Shown here: positions 22,201-34,181 of the stretch, one piece after another
Layout of the letters: every line of letters starts with the position of its first letter
Position numbering within the stretch: position 1 is the first letter of the stretch
DNA from: Ichthyosporea sp. XGB-2017a
Taxonomy: Eukaryota > Opisthokonta > Ichthyosporea
Direction of reading: 5' to 3'
Assembly (NCBI GenBank): GCA_002811675.1
Contig: PDIM01010316.1
Coordinates: forward strand, 187,153 to 251,152
DNA length: 64,000 nucleotides
Position numbers and translations under genes: made by a program
Notes under the pieces: generated by a model
The model's input: only the letters and a program-made list of their open reading frames with translations
Told to the model about the DNA's origin: nothing
The model's database searches: none

Positions 22201-23330
22201 TAATGGGCTCGTTTAAATCAAATTCGGAAGATGTTAAATCGGCTGCATCATTTGCTTTCGGTAATATTTGTGTTGGAAACCTTGAGTACTATGTGCCAAA
22301 ATTAGTGGAGCAAATTAAAAACCACGGTAAAGAGCAATACCTTCTTTTGCATGCTCTGAAGGAAACGATATCAACAGAAGCTATGAGTCGGGAAGGAATG
22401 TCTAACCTTCATCAATATATCAAGGAAATCTGGGGACTTTTATTCGATCACTGTGAAAGCAGAGAGGAAGGAACACGTAACGTCGTTGCTGAATGTCTGG
22501 GAAAGCTTACTGTTATGAATCCTGAACTTCTTTTGCCAGAGTTGCGAAAAAGATTAACCTCTCCATCAGAGTTTACCCGCGGAATAGTTGCTGCGGCAGT
22601 CAAATTTACTATTGTGGAAAAACCAAGTCCCATTGACAACATGCTTAAGGCATGTTTTGGTGAATTTATGAACCTGATCAAAGACGAAAATGTTAATGTG
22701 AGAAGATTGGCGCTCGTTGCATTTAACAACGCTGCCCATAGTAAGCCTGGCCTTATTCGAAGCTTGCTTCCTGATATTCTAAGCTCTATTTATGGAGAAA
22801 CGGTTGTCCGGAAAGAATTAATCCGAAAAGTTCAGATGGGACCGTTTACACATATAGTGGATGATGGTTTGGAAATTCGGAAAGTTGCTTATGAGTGCAT
22901 GTATACACTGCTAGAAACATCGCTCGATAGATTAGATATTTTTGAGTTTCTGAATTATGTGCAGCAAGGACTTGCAGATGAAGATGATGTAAAAATGCTT
23001 AACCAGGTCATGCTGGTTCGATTGTGTATTGTAGCTCCCCATGCACTTCTTCAAAGAATAGAAAATTTGATCCCGCCTTTACAAGCTACGATATTGAAGG
23101 AAACCAAGCCTAATGCGGTGAAGCAAGAAGTTGAAAAGAATGAAGAAATCATCAAGTCTGCCTTAAGAGCGATTAACTGTATGATGAAGATGCCAGAAGG
23201 TGATACTCATGTTACCTTCGTCAAATTTTGCAATTGCATTAGAAACCACGCTACATTGAAAATCCTATTGGAAAGTATTCAAAAAGACGAAAATCAAAAA
23301 CTAATCACAGATTCCATGGATTTGAGTTAA
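19218..23330 (+). CDS. CAND1: Cullin-associated NEDD8-dissociated protein (CAND1)
   Basis: Five exons, 19218-19259, 19362-19531, 19606-19816, 19868-20057 and 20149-23330, all in frame, give 1264 residues (human CAND1 ~1230). The start could also be ATG 19224. The first exons read [10 protein letters not shown], then [19 protein letters not shown], then [20 protein letters not shown], nearly collinear with animal CAND1. The remainder is an all-HEAT-repeat solenoid interrupted by an acidic loop (~[18 protein letters not shown]) exactly where CAND1 has its acidic insertion. CAND1 wraps un-neddylated cullins and exchanges substrate receptors, so it controls the SCF pool that would include the FBXW2-like F-box protein at 56 kb. 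Confidence 0.97.
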
Positions 23331-23348
23331 ACAGAATGTACACACAGT

Positions 23349-23369
23349 AATAAACGAATTGCCTTTATT
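23349..23369. terminator. Bidirectional poly(A) signals
   Basis: AATAAA on the plus strand (23349-23354) for CAND1 and AATAAA on the minus strand (TTTATT, 23364-23369) for the APMAP-like gene lie within 21 bp in a 63 bp gap between stop codons, so the transcripts probably overlap tail to tail. Confidence 0.65.
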
Positions 23370-23393
23370 CTAAATTTTAAATTGCCCGTGCTT

Positions 23394-24515
23394 TCAAAGT
23401 TTCAAATGCGTCATGTCCAACTGATAAAGCTTAGTGCCTTTAATAGTTCCCAGAATGAGCTTACCGTCTCGCTCAACTGCGTGTGTTGGCGACGTCAATC
23501 CTCCCGAAGCCTGTTGATGATGGGTGGACTTCACATTGCCTTCCGAATCAAAGACCATAACAGCGCTGTGAGACTTCTCCTTGGGTTGAAGAAAAGATGG
23601 GGCAGCAGCAATTAGTTTCTTCAGATAAGGGTATGGCTGGCAGAATTCAACTATTGGGCTAGTCACCGACACAAGTGCAAGGTAGAAATTGCCGGATTCC
23701 CCTCGTGAGAAATTATCCAAATAAAATGGAATGCCTTCAACGACTGTATCCAATGTATTTGCTTTTTTGCCCTTCAGCCAGTATTTCAGAACTTTGCGAT
23801 TGAAGCAGTCCGCAAAGAGAACGAAACTTTCATCCCTGCTAATCGCTACCCCATTTCCAAAATTCACATCCTTTACCAACACTCTCGTCTTTCTTGTTAC
23901 AGGATCATATTCCAAAAGTCGTCCTGATTCGCGACCGCTAAGCCCTTCTAGAACAGCACCTTCAAATGTATCGTATGTGACTCTGTCATGCTTCAGACGA
24001 GGTCTGAATTCAGACGCATCTGAGAAGTAGACTTTTCCATTGGAAGCAACAGCAAGATCATTGGCATAATGAATATTCTGACCGTCTTCAGTCTTTGTTG
24101 CCAAGATAACAACCTCTTTTGTGGTATTCGAAATCTTTAGAAGCCCAATATGAGCGTCACAGACAAAAAGATTGCCATACTGATCAAAAGCAATACCAAG
24201 GGGTCGATTAGGACCATAAAACGCATACTCTACTACATTATTGCCTTTATCAAACGACAAAATCCCGCTTCCAGCAGAGCTAAAAACCACATTTCCCTTC
24301 GAATCAACAGCAATAGATTCAGGCGAGGGAAGGTTCTCGGCCAAAACAATGGACTGTTCAAGATGCCTATTCTTTTCAAATATGCCTTTGAATTCCCGGA
24401 CTGGCACACGCTCATGAGGCACTGGTGAGAAGTGCAGCACCCAGCACTGATACTCCACATAGACCGACACCAACAGCACAATAAAAGCAGTATAACTCAA
24501 CACAGACAGCCCCAT
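23394..24515 (-). CDS. Strictosidine synthase-like / APMAP-family protein
   Basis: Single exon, 373 residues. It begins with a signal-anchor helix (residues ~5-25, TAFIVLLVSVYVEYQCWVL). The rest is a six-bladed beta-propeller of the strictosidine-synthase-like family: PSPESIAVDSKGNVVFSS, RPLGIAFDQYGNLFVCDA, a typical IHYANDLAVASNGKVYFSD blade, and GNGVAISRDESFVLFADC with the conserved NGV/ADC block. In animals APMAP is a type II ER/plasma-membrane protein with arylesterase-like activity. The membrane anchor and length fit APMAP better than the soluble plant enzymes, and no strictosidine substrate should be inferred. Head-to-head with the Hsp110-like gene. Confidence 0.88.
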   Translation of the reverse strand: MGLSVLSYTAFIVLLVSVYVEYQCWVLHFSPVPHERVPVREFKGIFEKNRHLEQSIVLAENLPSPESIAVDSKGNVVFSSAGSGILSFDKGNNVVEYAFYGPNRPLGIAFDQYGNLFVCDAHIGLLKISNTTKEVVILATKTEDGQNIHYANDLAVASNGKVYFSDASEFRPRLKHDRVTYDTFEGAVLEGLSGRESGRLLEYDPVTRKTRVLVKDVNFGNGVAISRDESFVLFADCFNRKVLKYWLKGKKANTLDTVVEGIPFYLDNFSRGESGNFYLALVSVTSPIVEFCQPYPYLKKLIAAAPSFLQPKEKSHSAVMVFDSEGNVKSTHHQQASGGLTSPTHAVERDGKLILGTIKGTKLYQLDMTHLKL

Positions 24516-24832
24516 ATTCCTTCCTTGAATTTGAATCCTTCCTTAATATTGAATCCACTCTTCCACACACCCTGATCCAATCCAATGACACAAGCAGTGA
24601 CAATGAAATATCCCCTCGTGGTTGTTGCGGGCGGGCCTCCTCCACCCTCAGCCTCAGCTGATCGATCCTCCTCCTTGTAACCCTTCACGCCCCTCCTCGT
24701 GGAGGACACTAATTGACTGACCTGCTGACGCGAATCTACACCTACCAGCTCCTGACGCTGCCTGTCTGTCTGTTTGTCTGCCACCTGTAGAGACTCGCTG
24801 GATCTGTCGTGTACAGACTCTTCATTTGTATC
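24516..24832. promoter_or_regulatory. Divergent promoter between APMAP-like and Hsp110-like genes
   Basis: 317 bp without a gene. Contains CAGCTGATC (reverse of GATCAGCTG) at 24655-24663. No canonical heat-shock element (three adjacent nGAAn units) was clear to me. Confidence 0.4.
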
Positions 24833-27028
24833 ATGGTAAATATGTCCACAAAGGTGCTTGGGTTTGATGTGGGATGCCAGAAAAGCGTCCTGGCGTGGGC
24901 CGATGCTGATGCCCCAGGAAGGGCTGATTTGGTATTGAATGATCTTGCTAATCTTTCGACACCGGCTTATGTTTCCTTTACCGCGAGAGAACGATTTTCT
25001 GGGGAGCAGGCGCTGAACTTGTGGGGTACCAATCATAAAAATACCGTAACGGCTATTCCTAAGTTACTGTCGATGTCTTTGGAGGAGTTAGAAAAGGGCG
25101 AAATACCGGGGATTGATTCTCTCAAAGTGCAGTTCAGCGCATCTGAAATGGGGGATGTCTTGTGTGATTTCGACTATAAGCTTCCAGGAAACACCAATAA
25201 TATTCAGCTAACTCCCTCGCATCTTTATGCCATTCTTCTTGCGTCTCTCCGAGGGTACGCGGAGCATAACATGAAGGAAAGTTTTGATAAAGCTGTAATT
25301 ACTTACCCAAGCTACTTTAACTCAAAGGCAATCCAAGCACTAAGAGAGAGTATGGAAATTGCCAGAATCACTCCCGTGGCTATAGTTAGTCAACTAGGCG
25401 CCGCTTCTTGTAACTATGGGTTAAAGAATTTTGCGTCTCTTAGTGTAGATGGTGCTCCTCGTAAGACTCTATTTTTAGATGTTGGCCATGGAGTCTGCAG
25501 TGTTTTGTTGGGGAAATTCAAACGCGGAAACAGTGAAGGTTCGGGTGTTGAAGATTGTGTTGAAATTGATATTCTTGTTGACAAGTGCAATGATGAATTA
25601 GGCTCTGTTGTTCTGGATGAGCTTTTGTTTAAGCATTTTGCCGAACAGTGCCGCTCTCATAAGAAACATCCTGTCGATGTTGTAAAAAAATCGAAGGCGG
25701 GACAGAGACTTATGGTCCAGTGCGAGAAAGCAAAAAAGATCCTTAGTGCCAATCCTGAAATGCGTTTTGTATTGGAATGTTTAGTTGACGACAATGATTT
25801 TGATTTTCATATCACACGCGTTCAATTTGAGGCTTTGTGTCATGAATATATCTTCAAGTTTAAAGAGTTTCTGAAGACTCTTTTTTCAGAGAGCTCAGAC
25901 GTAATGACAGATATCGACGCAGTAGAGCTTTTGGGAGGGGGAACTAGAATCCCAGTCCTCCAGAAAACAATTGAAGAAACAATGGGCGATACACCGGTGA
26001 GGCGAACCCTTGATAGTACTTCTTGTGTAAGTATGGGGGCGGCCGCTCTAGCGGCGTCGTTGATGTCGCATTCAAAAAAATGTGTGAAACGAACTGTCGT
26101 GAAGTTGTGCGAAGGTGCTTTTCAGTCGCTGACATCTTCTGAAGGCCCAAGTAAGACATTGAAGGCATCTATTGAACTAGAAAGCCTTTTAAAAGTGCAA
26201 GATGAAAAAAGCAAGGCAAGAAGTGAACGAAAGAATTCCTTAGAATCTTTTCTGATCGAGACTCGAAGCAATTGTTTCAATTCTCCCCATGGCGCTCTTC
26301 TGGACAAGCCAGAGGTCCGTGAAGCGTTAGATAGCGTAGAGGACTGGTTTTACGGTGAAGGGGATGATGCTGATGCTGAGGAGTACGTTGCTAAGCTTGA
26401 GGAAGTGAGAACAACTATCGCGGAAAAGGCCCCAGAGTATGATGCCAAAATCAAGGAAGAAAAAGAGAAGAAGGCGATGCTGGAAGAAGCAAATCGACTT
26501 AAATGGGAAGAGGAGCGCAAGCAGGAGGCCAACTCAGAAGACCATGATACCCGAAAACTTAAAAAAGAAGATCGAATGAGACTTGTTTTGCGAAATAAGG
26601 AAGAAGCAACTGAGCTCTTTAAAGATGGCAATTATGAGCATGCAGCCCAAAGGTATATCAAGAGTTTGACCCACACGGACAAGTTTTTTGATATTGCTGA
26701 TAGTGATAAAGCAGAGATTGATAATGTGCGCAAAAGTTTATATCTCAACCTTTCAATGTGTTTCTTAAAATTGAGCAAGTGGACCAAAGTAATTGAGAAC
26801 TGCAAATCTGCCCTGGAAATTGATCCTGCTTGTGGCAAGGCTTATTATCGCAGTGCGCAGGCATTAGAGCGATTGAAGAAATACAACGAAGCACTCAAGG
26901 ACATTTCCTTGGCTGAAAAATATGTTCAAGGGGACAGCGCCATACTCAAGCTAAAATCGAGAATTGAAATCTCTCTCAAGAAACAAGTCGCCGCTGAAAA
27001 GAAAATGTATGGGAAAATGTTTGGTTAG
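24833..27028 (+). CDS. Hsp110/Hsp70-like ATPase fused to C-terminal TPR domain
   Basis: Single exon, 731 residues from the first ATG (alternative ATG 24842). Residues ~1-400 are an Hsp70-superfamily nucleotide-binding domain of the divergent Hsp110/HYOU1 kind: phosphate-1 VLGFDVGCQKSVLAW, phosphate-2 TLFLDVGHGVCSVLL, adenosine motif VELLGGGTRIPVLQK. The usual substrate-binding beta-sandwich is not evident: after ~420 come helices like the Hsp110 lid (NSLESFLIETRSNCF, EVREALDSVEDWFYGEGDDA) and a Lys/Glu coiled coil. From ~585 there are three TPRs (EATELFKDGNYEHAAQRYIK, ALEIDPACGKAYYRSAQALE) like those of FKBP or TTC4 co-chaperones. A single chain with a chaperone ATPase and a co-chaperone clamp suggests a cytosolic folding factor. 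The function is inference; the domain order is visible. Confidence 0.85.
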   Translation: MVNMSTKVLGFDVGCQKSVLAWADADAPGRADLVLNDLANLSTPAYVSFTARERFSGEQALNLWGTNHKNTVTAIPKLLSMSLEELEKGEIPGIDSLKVQFSASEMGDVLCDFDYKLPGNTNNIQLTPSHLYAILLASLRGYAEHNMKESFDKAVITYPSYFNSKAIQALRESMEIARITPVAIVSQLGAASCNYGLKNFASLSVDGAPRKTLFLDVGHGVCSVLLGKFKRGNSEGSGVEDCVEIDILVDKCNDELGSVVLDELLFKHFAEQCRSHKKHPVDVVKKSKAGQRLMVQCEKAKKILSANPEMRFVLECLVDDNDFDFHITRVQFEALCHEYIFKFKEFLKTLFSESSDVMTDIDAVELLGGGTRIPVLQKTIEETMGDTPVRRTLDSTSCVSMGAAALAASLMSHSKKCVKRTVVKLCEGAFQSLTSSEGPSKTLKASIELESLLKVQDEKSKARSERKNSLESFLIETRSNCFNSPHGALLDKPEVREALDSVEDWFYGEGDDADAEEYVAKLEEVRTTIAEKAPEYDAKIKEEKEKKAMLEEANRLKWEEERKQEANSEDHDTRKLKKEDRMRLVLRNKEEATELFKDGNYEHAAQRYIKSLTHTDKFFDIADSDKAEIDNVRKSLYLNLSMCFLKLSKWTKVIENCKSALEIDPACGKAYYRSAQALERLKKYNEALKDISLAEKYVQGDSAILKLKSRIEISLKKQVAAEKKMYGKMFG

Positions 27029-27151
27029 CTTGTAGAATACACAAAGAATTATTTATTAATATAGTTTTGATCAGTTGCGTGTGTGCAGAAATAAAACTTA
27101 AATGAAGGGTTGCTAAAAGCATATCTCAATATTTGCTGAATTTCGCCCATA

Positions 27152-30100
27152 TTATTGAACTGGGGCATGACAAAGTGGACAATTGACCAAGCCTTCAAGA
27201 TCTTGATGATGGGCCTTGTGTTTACATGAGCGACACATCCAAAAGTTATAGTCAAGTAAAGGTCGCCCAGATGCTATGCAAGGCGGGAACTTTGTGAAAC
27301 AGTGGGAACAAGAAACACTCCTTTTGAAAGAATGGGAGTTTAAAGAGGTAAGTAAGGCAATTGTTTTTGCTTTGTTTTTTTCATTAGACAGGGCTACTTA
27401 CCATCCTGGAATGGTTGCTGCACAACCATTGCATTCGATAGAATCGATGTATAAATTTGTGGGTGGATTTTTTGTAAATATAGTTAATGCCATATCTTGA
27501 TATTTTTCCATCTCTTCTTGAGATAAAGGTAACTTTTCAAGCTTAATAAAAGCTTGAGAACAGACGGCAAACGCTTTGTTAATGTATCCAGTTAGTGCTA
27601 CAAGCGAATAAATTTCGACTGGGTTCATGGACGATTCATAGTCTGACAAGCGAACTGCTGTTTTTAGTGCTGCTTCTGGTGACCCTTCATACAATTGTCT
27701 TTGGGCAAGAAGGAAGAAGTGATATGCCTCAGCTCCTCTCCTAAAGAAGATATAATTAATGAGAAATAAGAATGATTAGAAAACACTGTCAGAAAAAATG
27801 AATACTACGGCTTCCAATATCTATTTACTTACCATGCGTTATCCACGAATTTGGTATCTGCTTGTGCACTCGCATCTTCTTCTAGCAGTCCATCCAGAGC
27901 ATTGGCGGCCGCACTGGCCTTTCCAGCGTGAAGCTTGGACGTTGCAATATGAAATTCATGATACTTTTCAACCTGCAGGGCAGCAAGGACATGAAGTTTT
28001 TTCGCGCGTAGCGGATTTGGCTTCATTTTCTCTGATTCTTTAGCCAGGGAGCACAAGAGTTTTGCTGCCTCAACAAAATGATTGGCTTTTCTGTATAGCT
28101 CTATTGCCTGAAGTTTTTTCTGCTTTTCAAGCAAATGGGCTGCATACTTAGCCAAAAGTGCATCGATTTCTTTCATGTCATTCATTCTTGCAAGTTCTAC
28201 TGCCTGACTCCATTGGTTAAGTTCGACACAAGCATCGACCGCCTTTTTTATCTTCCCGCATCTTGAGTACGTAGTCAAGGCTTGTGCAGAAAGACCTACA
28301 GACACAAATATGTCGGCAATTTTTTCGAGTAACTTGTGATTATCGGGGAGCGACTGCGCAACCTTTTCAAGTCCTTCAAAATCCTCTAACATAAAGTAAC
28401 AGTGAATCATCTTCTCCTGATTCCTTGCTTGACTAAAATAGGATACGGCACTAGTCCACTTTTGTCGGTCTGCGTAGTAGTTCCCAATGCCATTCCAAGC
28501 TTGGACCAAAAGAGAGTCATCTCCACCACCCCCACTATTAACCAGGTGAACGACACGAAACCAGTCCCCAAGTTTCAATCTCAAATTTATAGCTAAATCT
28601 CTCCTGTCAATGTTAAGGTACATCTTTTCAGCCTCTTCAAAGTGACCAAAATGAGCGTATACTTCAGCCTTTTGAAGCTGTTTGTTATCAATCTTCCTTA
28701 GTCGCTTGACAAATTCCAATCCTTGGTAATCTTCACTCTTGACAAAAGCTTTGTCGGCGATGTCAAAATTTAAATTTTCAAGAGCTCCTTCAGCCAACAA
28801 ATCCCAAAGACGCCGGTGAGAGTTATCTTCAATAAATTGATATGCATCCTGGATACCGACATTCGCTAGCAGCTGTTTCGTGTCACGAAGGGACTTTGTT
28901 TCTAACTGAAACAAGTGATCTTTTGCCGGGTGTTCTGGATCTTTCATTATCTCATCGAGAAGCACAGCTTTGATTTCTAAGTCATTGAACGAACAAATGT
29001 ACCCCGAATTCAGAACTGGTTCCTCGGGATCGAGTCCTCGAAAGATGTACATCCTAGCTTTTTCCATCACACAGAACAAATTAGGATTGTCTTCGGCCCA
29101 TTTCATATCCCAAACATCTCTCCTTTCGAATGGTAGGTGCTTTCCCATGGTACTAGTTGACCTGAATGTGGCAACAGAAGACTGGCGATTGCCCATTGCT
29201 GCCGATACAGGTCTTCCTCCAACATCGGCAGGGGACGCTGTGGCAGCTCCATCATTCTTAATAGTCATATCAAAGATAGAAAATACCCCTGAAATATCAA
29301 TAATAGCTAGTCTTGTCGAGTCACAGTTAAAACAGATATGCTGAGCCCTGCATCGCAACGAGAATTTAGAATCCAACGAAATATGGGGTAAAGTATACTT
29401 GTGCAACGATCCGCTGGCCCTGGCAACCATCAAGGCATCTTCAGATGCTGTAATTGCTGTGATGTCATCATTTGTGTGAACATTCAGCTTCTTAAACTCT
29501 TCAATATTTTCTCCAATACCACTGCTAGACGGAACGTCATCAATATGGAATAATTTTTCTCTCGACTTAGGCCCACGAGCACTTGGAATTCTTTCCGAGC
29601 CATTGGATTTCTTGGAAGTGCCAAAATTCCATGCGTAAATAACACTTGCGCTAGCGGCAAAAGCGAACCTCTCATTGATGTGTATCAAAGAAGGTTTTAA
29701 ATCTATGTGCTTTGTTTCTTGAGGAGCTCCAAGCTCATTGCACAAAACAAGAGCATACTTTTGAGAGGTGTCACTGGGTTTGGTAAGCAAAAGGCAGTGA
29801 TCTTTGAATGCACACATTTGTAAGAGATTAGCAACGTATTTCACATACTTTTGGTTGTTGGCGGTATCCCAAAACGTAATGCAATGCTCCGCTCTTCCCG
29901 CTTTAGTAAACGCATACACAATAGTTTTGTTCATTTGGGCCCATTGATAGTTCGGTCTAATATTCGCAAAGTAAACAAAACTATCAACGGACAAAGCGAT
30001 TCTTAATCCTCCGTTTTCCCACGTGCAGCACGAGACGTCATTACCAGGAACTTTCAAAGTTCTAAGTTGCTCTCCCAGAGGGGTGAAAAAGCAAACCACT

Positions 30101-30960
30101 CCAACTTCCTTGGTCTCCCCATTAACAGAAACGGATTGGTTTCCAGAGACTGCTAAAATTGAACCATTGTTGTTCCACGCAATTTTAGAGATGGTTATTT
30201 TCGAGTCCACTACAATTGGCTTGTCGTCCCTTTGATTTCGCATGAGCTGAATTCTTCCATTTTTGTACGCAATCGCTAGGCACGGACAATCAGACTCTAC
30301 ATAACCGTGGGAGCCATTATACCACTCAATACCAGCAAATCGGGGAACCCCAACCACATTCTGCAAGCATGTAATAGGCACTGTGGAGAGAGGGTTTCCA
30401 GTATTGTCGTAAATATGCACTTGTCCATCGGTTGTGCAAAAGAGAATAAAAAGCCCATCAGGAGACCAATGCACAAAGGCAAGCTCCATGTTCCTAAGCT
30501 CCTTTCCCCAAATTCTATTGCCATCCACGGACCCGACGATTACTGCTCCGTCTTCGTAAATGATACATATTTTGGTGCCATCACTGCTCCATTTCATATC
30601 ACTTACTACGCTTTTGTTACGATTGTTGATCATTTCTTCGTACCACATTCCTTTGTACAACATCCAGACAATGATCAAACCATTATCATCACTTGTCGTC
30701 AGCTTACGATAGTGATCGTTCCAGCTTACCACTTTCACAGCTCCATTATGCCCCTCCAGTGTCTGATTCATGGTCAGATTACTTGGTGCCGCAAATCCCC
30801 TCAGTTTCGCATCTTTAGTTACCTGTGACTCAAGCTTGAGTACCTTGAGAAGTCCATCCGAACCTCCACAGGCAATCCATCCTTGATCCTTGTTCCACCC
30901 CAGGGAATGAATACGAACCCCGTTTGGAATGGCAATCTTCTTCGACAAATATATGAACAT
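27152..30960 (-). CDS. WDR35: Intraflagellar transport protein 121 (WDR35)
   Basis: Three exons, 30960-27833, 27740-27402 and 27320-27152, give 1211 residues (human ~1181). The start [15 protein letters not shown] and blocks [20 protein letters not shown] and [18 protein letters not shown] are diagnostic of IFT121. Two WD propellers (~1-650) are followed by a TPR-like helical rod. Exon 2 restores the conserved [19 protein letters not shown], and exon 3 gives the C-terminal zinc-ribbon with CxxC pairs (CSHC, CRSC, CPLC). IFT121 is a core IFT-A subunit for retrograde transport and for entry of membrane cargo into cilia, so the organism almost certainly makes a cilium. The two small C-terminal exons are easily missed. 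Confidence 0.96.
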
Positions 30961-31462
30961 GTTGCAAAATGTCGCTATTCAAATCACTTTCTCTCTTTTG
31001 TCCCACCCTTATGATTCGAGATTACTACTTGAATAAAAAAAAAAAAACAGAACTAAAAAAGAAAAAACTGGTACAAAAAAAAGAAGAGAAAAGAAAAAGA
31101 AAAGGCCGAACAAGTTCAACCGAACACGGAATAAAAAAGGACTGCCCTTGGGGCTTGGGCCTTGACACTCTTGACAGTCCACACTCCACAGGTTATTCAG
31201 GAATTCTGAAATTCTGGCACAAATTATAAAGAGGGAGGGTTAGGGGATATCCCACGTGCTTCATGCATGGCCTCGATCCAGCGAGGGTGATGCCGCTAGC
31301 TTTTAGGCCCGCGGGATGATGAAACAGTACTGCTGTGTTGTTGTGTTGTGTTTCAACTTGCATGGCTGCGGTGTTTGTGTGTATACCCTTGCTTGAGATT
31401 GAGGAGTAGCTGAACACTGTTCAACTAAGACGGTCGCTGAAGAGTGTGCTTAGCTGACCACT
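30961..31462. promoter_or_regulatory. Divergent promoter between IFT121 and ACAP-type ArfGAP
   Basis: 502 bp without a gene. An A/G-rich stretch at about 31036-31108 is a pyrimidine tract on the IFT121 strand. Also present: AGGGTTAGGGG at 31236-31246, a CACGTG E-box at 31253-31258 and CCGCGG at 31309-31314. No X-box (the RFX site typical of ciliary gene promoters) was obvious by eye. Confidence 0.4.
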
Positions 31463-34072
31463 ATGGGATTTGTTAAAGATACTCTGAGTGGTCTGGACGA
31501 GGATATCGCGTCAACTGCCAGTGACCGAAGTGCGATCGGGGGCTACCACTGTGTAGACAATCTGAGTGTGGCTTTGGAAGAGACACACAATACTTGTCAT
31601 TTTCAGAAACAGGAGGTCAAATCTTTGTATAAAGTTATCAATTCAATTGTGCAGGAAGAAGAAGCAAAACAGAGCTCTTTAAGAGACCTTAGTAGCGTAT
31701 TTGACCACTTATCATGTTCCATTGAAAATGATGGTCAGAAAAAAACATGTGTTGAAAAATGTGCCCTTGTATTGAAAAGCTTGGCAGAGCTAAATAACGA
31801 AATTGCGGATCTAAGTGCTAATTTTATTCAAAACAGAAAGAATCATCTTTATGTTCCGTCTCGGAATTTTGTTAAGGACTCTAACATGGCAGAGGAGAAG
31901 AAGCTATGCGACAAGGGCATAGCCAATTTTAATTGGACGCAGGGAAAGCTCAAGAAAAAGAAAATTACAGAAGTTCGGGAACGAGAGGAATTACAGGCTC
32001 AGCTTGAAGATGATAAAAGGAATCTACAATACTATGCCTGCAAGTATTTTTTAAAGGCGAGTGAAGCGTCTTCGTTTCGGAATATTACATTGATGGAACA
32101 CCTAATTGAAGACTATTATAGCCAGAAAGCCCACTTTGAAGATGCCTTAGAGTCTTTAAAAAAGCGGGAAAATATGATGCAAGAGCTTAGCATCTCATTA
32201 GAGTGTGAGAAGAAGAAAAATGCAGAAGAGCAGGATGAAATTATGAGACTCAAGGAAAGAGTGTCGAACTTTGAATGTGTTGAAAGAATATGCACTCCGA
32301 AAGTACAGCATAAGTCGAAACCTGCACTTGTAGTGGAAGCAGAGCCAATACAGCTCCCGTACTTGGAAAAGGCAGGATATGTTAATCGGCTGAGTTGGAA
32401 ATTCGTCAAGAAATTTAAAAGAAGATATTGTGTTGTAAAAAACGGAAAACTGTATCTTTACAGGACTAAAGCCTCCCCTCCAGTCTCTGAAATTAATTTA
32501 ATTACCACTTCTTTAAAAATTGCCCCGGAGAAGTACGAAAACTCCTTTATTCTTGTTTCGTGTGAGAAGTCACACATTATTCAAGCGTCCTCATCTGCTG
32601 AGCGAGACGGATGGATGCAGGTGATTCGTAATTCTATAACTGATATTTTTGAAAATCATTTACCGGACGTGGGAAAACAGAAATATAGTTCTGAATTAAC
32701 AAGAATGGCGGCGTTATCGGCGGTCGAAGTTTTTGTTGAAGAAGCCCGGGGTATTACGGCAAATGACACGTGCGCGGAATGTTTGGAGAAGAAACCCGAG
32801 TGGATATCTTTGAATATGGGAATATTTTTGTGCATCGGGTGTGCTGGCGTTCACAGGCATTTGGGAGTTCATATATCAAAGGTTCGCTCAACCAAATTGG
32901 ACAGCCTGTGCATTGCGGATGTTTTACTCCTCAAGGCAATCGGAAACAAGTTATCTAATTCAATTTATGAGAAGAAAATGGCAAGCTTTTTGAAACCTAC
33001 TTCGAAAAGTTCAATGGAAGCAAGAAAGAATTTTATTTTCTCCAAATACGGGGAAAAAAAATTCTGCGCAACAAATATAGGACTTCATGCGAAAACAGAA
33101 GTTTTATCTAGTGTAAAAAACAATGACATTTATAGATTATGCTCAGTGAATACTCAACTGTCATGTTTAAAAACTTTTGCAGAAAGGGAGGGGATCAAGC
33201 TAGTGATATTGGCAGTTTGTTCAAATGCGGTTGATTGCTTGAGCTTTCTTCTTATGAATGGCGCTGATCCAAATGAAATTGAGTATGAAACAGGAAGGTC
33301 GCCCCTTCACTTTGCTGTGGAAAAAAATAGCATTGAGTGTGCGAAATTGTTGCTTAAGCAAGGGGCGATTGTGGACGTTCAAGCAGAAAACGAAAAAACT
33401 CCTTTGATAATGGCCAGTGAGCTTCAGTTCTCGGAATTCATGGAGCTCCTGTCTGCAGTAGCCGTAGGTGACATGTCAAAGTGCCAAAATGTATATACAC
33501 CCTGTACGACCTCCATAGATTTTGCAATGAGTAGGGAATGGAAAAGAAAGCCGGCGGGAGTGGCGCTGGCGAGAAGAAATGCCAGCAGGGATCTATCATC
33601 GAAGCATAGAGTGGGTATATCGATGGATAACCTTAGACAGGAATCTGGAAAAGCAAAAAAAAGATCGTCTGCATTGGTATTTGGCTCCAAATTTCAAACG
33701 CGTGAGCCCGTGGTTCCCTTGAAAGAGGAATGTGTAGCGCCTGTTGCTGAGGTTTCAGACGACTCTTTTACTTCTGATGGAATGGAGTATGAGCGAAATG
33801 ATAATGAAAATCAGAAAGAATGTGTGTCTGAACCAGGCTCACCGACTGTAGATGGAGTAAAGCATAGCTTGCTCTCTACTGAATGTGGTACTCCGTCGAG
33901 CGAGGCGCGAAGGCTATCGATTGATTCGTTGCTCCATACGTTTTTGGAGAACAATATTTCGACTCCGTTTCGTGACATCAACAATGAAAAAAAGACCGTG
34001 TGCCTGGAGCATACGGATCCTTCCAATTACACCCCGCTTAAATCCTCACCAACCAACTTTGGAAGTAGCTAG
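31463..34072 (+). CDS. ACAP-type ArfGAP (BAR-PH-ArfGAP-ankyrin)
   Basis: Single exon, 869 residues. Residues ~1-270 are helical with the heptad pattern of a BAR domain ([19 protein letters not shown]). A PH domain spans ~298-395 ([20 protein letters not shown] ... [10 protein letters not shown]). The ArfGAP zinc finger follows at ~435-480: CAEC, 16 residues, CIGC, then the arginine-finger motif [15 protein letters not shown]. Ankyrin repeats lie at ~585-655 ([38 protein letters not shown]). The last ~200 residues are Ser-rich and probably phosphorylated. ACAP/centaurin-beta proteins sense curved membranes rich in PIP2 and stimulate GTP hydrolysis by Arf6-type GTPases in endosome recycling. 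All catalytic elements are present. Confidence 0.95.
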   Translation: MGFVKDTLSGLDEDIASTASDRSAIGGYHCVDNLSVALEETHNTCHFQKQEVKSLYKVINSIVQEEEAKQSSLRDLSSVFDHLSCSIENDGQKKTCVEKCALVLKSLAELNNEIADLSANFIQNRKNHLYVPSRNFVKDSNMAEEKKLCDKGIANFNWTQGKLKKKKITEVREREELQAQLEDDKRNLQYYACKYFLKASEASSFRNITLMEHLIEDYYSQKAHFEDALESLKKRENMMQELSISLECEKKKNAEEQDEIMRLKERVSNFECVERICTPKVQHKSKPALVVEAEPIQLPYLEKAGYVNRLSWKFVKKFKRRYCVVKNGKLYLYRTKASPPVSEINLITTSLKIAPEKYENSFILVSCEKSHIIQASSSAERDGWMQVIRNSITDIFENHLPDVGKQKYSSELTRMAALSAVEVFVEEARGITANDTCAECLEKKPEWISLNMGIFLCIGCAGVHRHLGVHISKVRSTKLDSLCIADVLLLKAIGNKLSNSIYEKKMASFLKPTSKSSMEARKNFIFSKYGEKKFCATNIGLHAKTEVLSSVKNNDIYRLCSVNTQLSCLKTFAEREGIKLVILAVCSNAVDCLSFLLMNGADPNEIEYETGRSPLHFAVEKNSIECAKLLLKQGAIVDVQAENEKTPLIMASELQFSEFMELLSAVAVGDMSKCQNVYTPCTTSIDFAMSREWKRKPAGVALARRNASRDLSSKHRVGISMDNLRQESGKAKKRSSALVFGSKFQTREPVVPLKEECVAPVAEVSDDSFTSDGMEYERNDNENQKECVSEPGSPTVDGVKHSLLSTECGTPSSEARRLSIDSLLHTFLENNISTPFRDINNEKKTVCLEHTDPSNYTPLKSSPTNFGSS

Positions 34073-34077
34073 AAGAA

Positions 34078-34132
34078 AATAAAAACTAGCAAAGAAAGGC
34101 AGACAAAGGCCTTTAGCTAAACCGTGTTTATT
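34078..34132. terminator. Convergent poly(A) signals
   Basis: AATAAA at 34078-34083 on the plus strand for the ArfGAP gene and its minus-strand counterpart (TTTATT, 34127-34132) for the KCTD gene lie between the two stop codons. Confidence 0.6.
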
Positions 34133-34181
34133 GAGAACCATATATATACCTAATATACATGTAGAGAATGAAAGAATGTGA

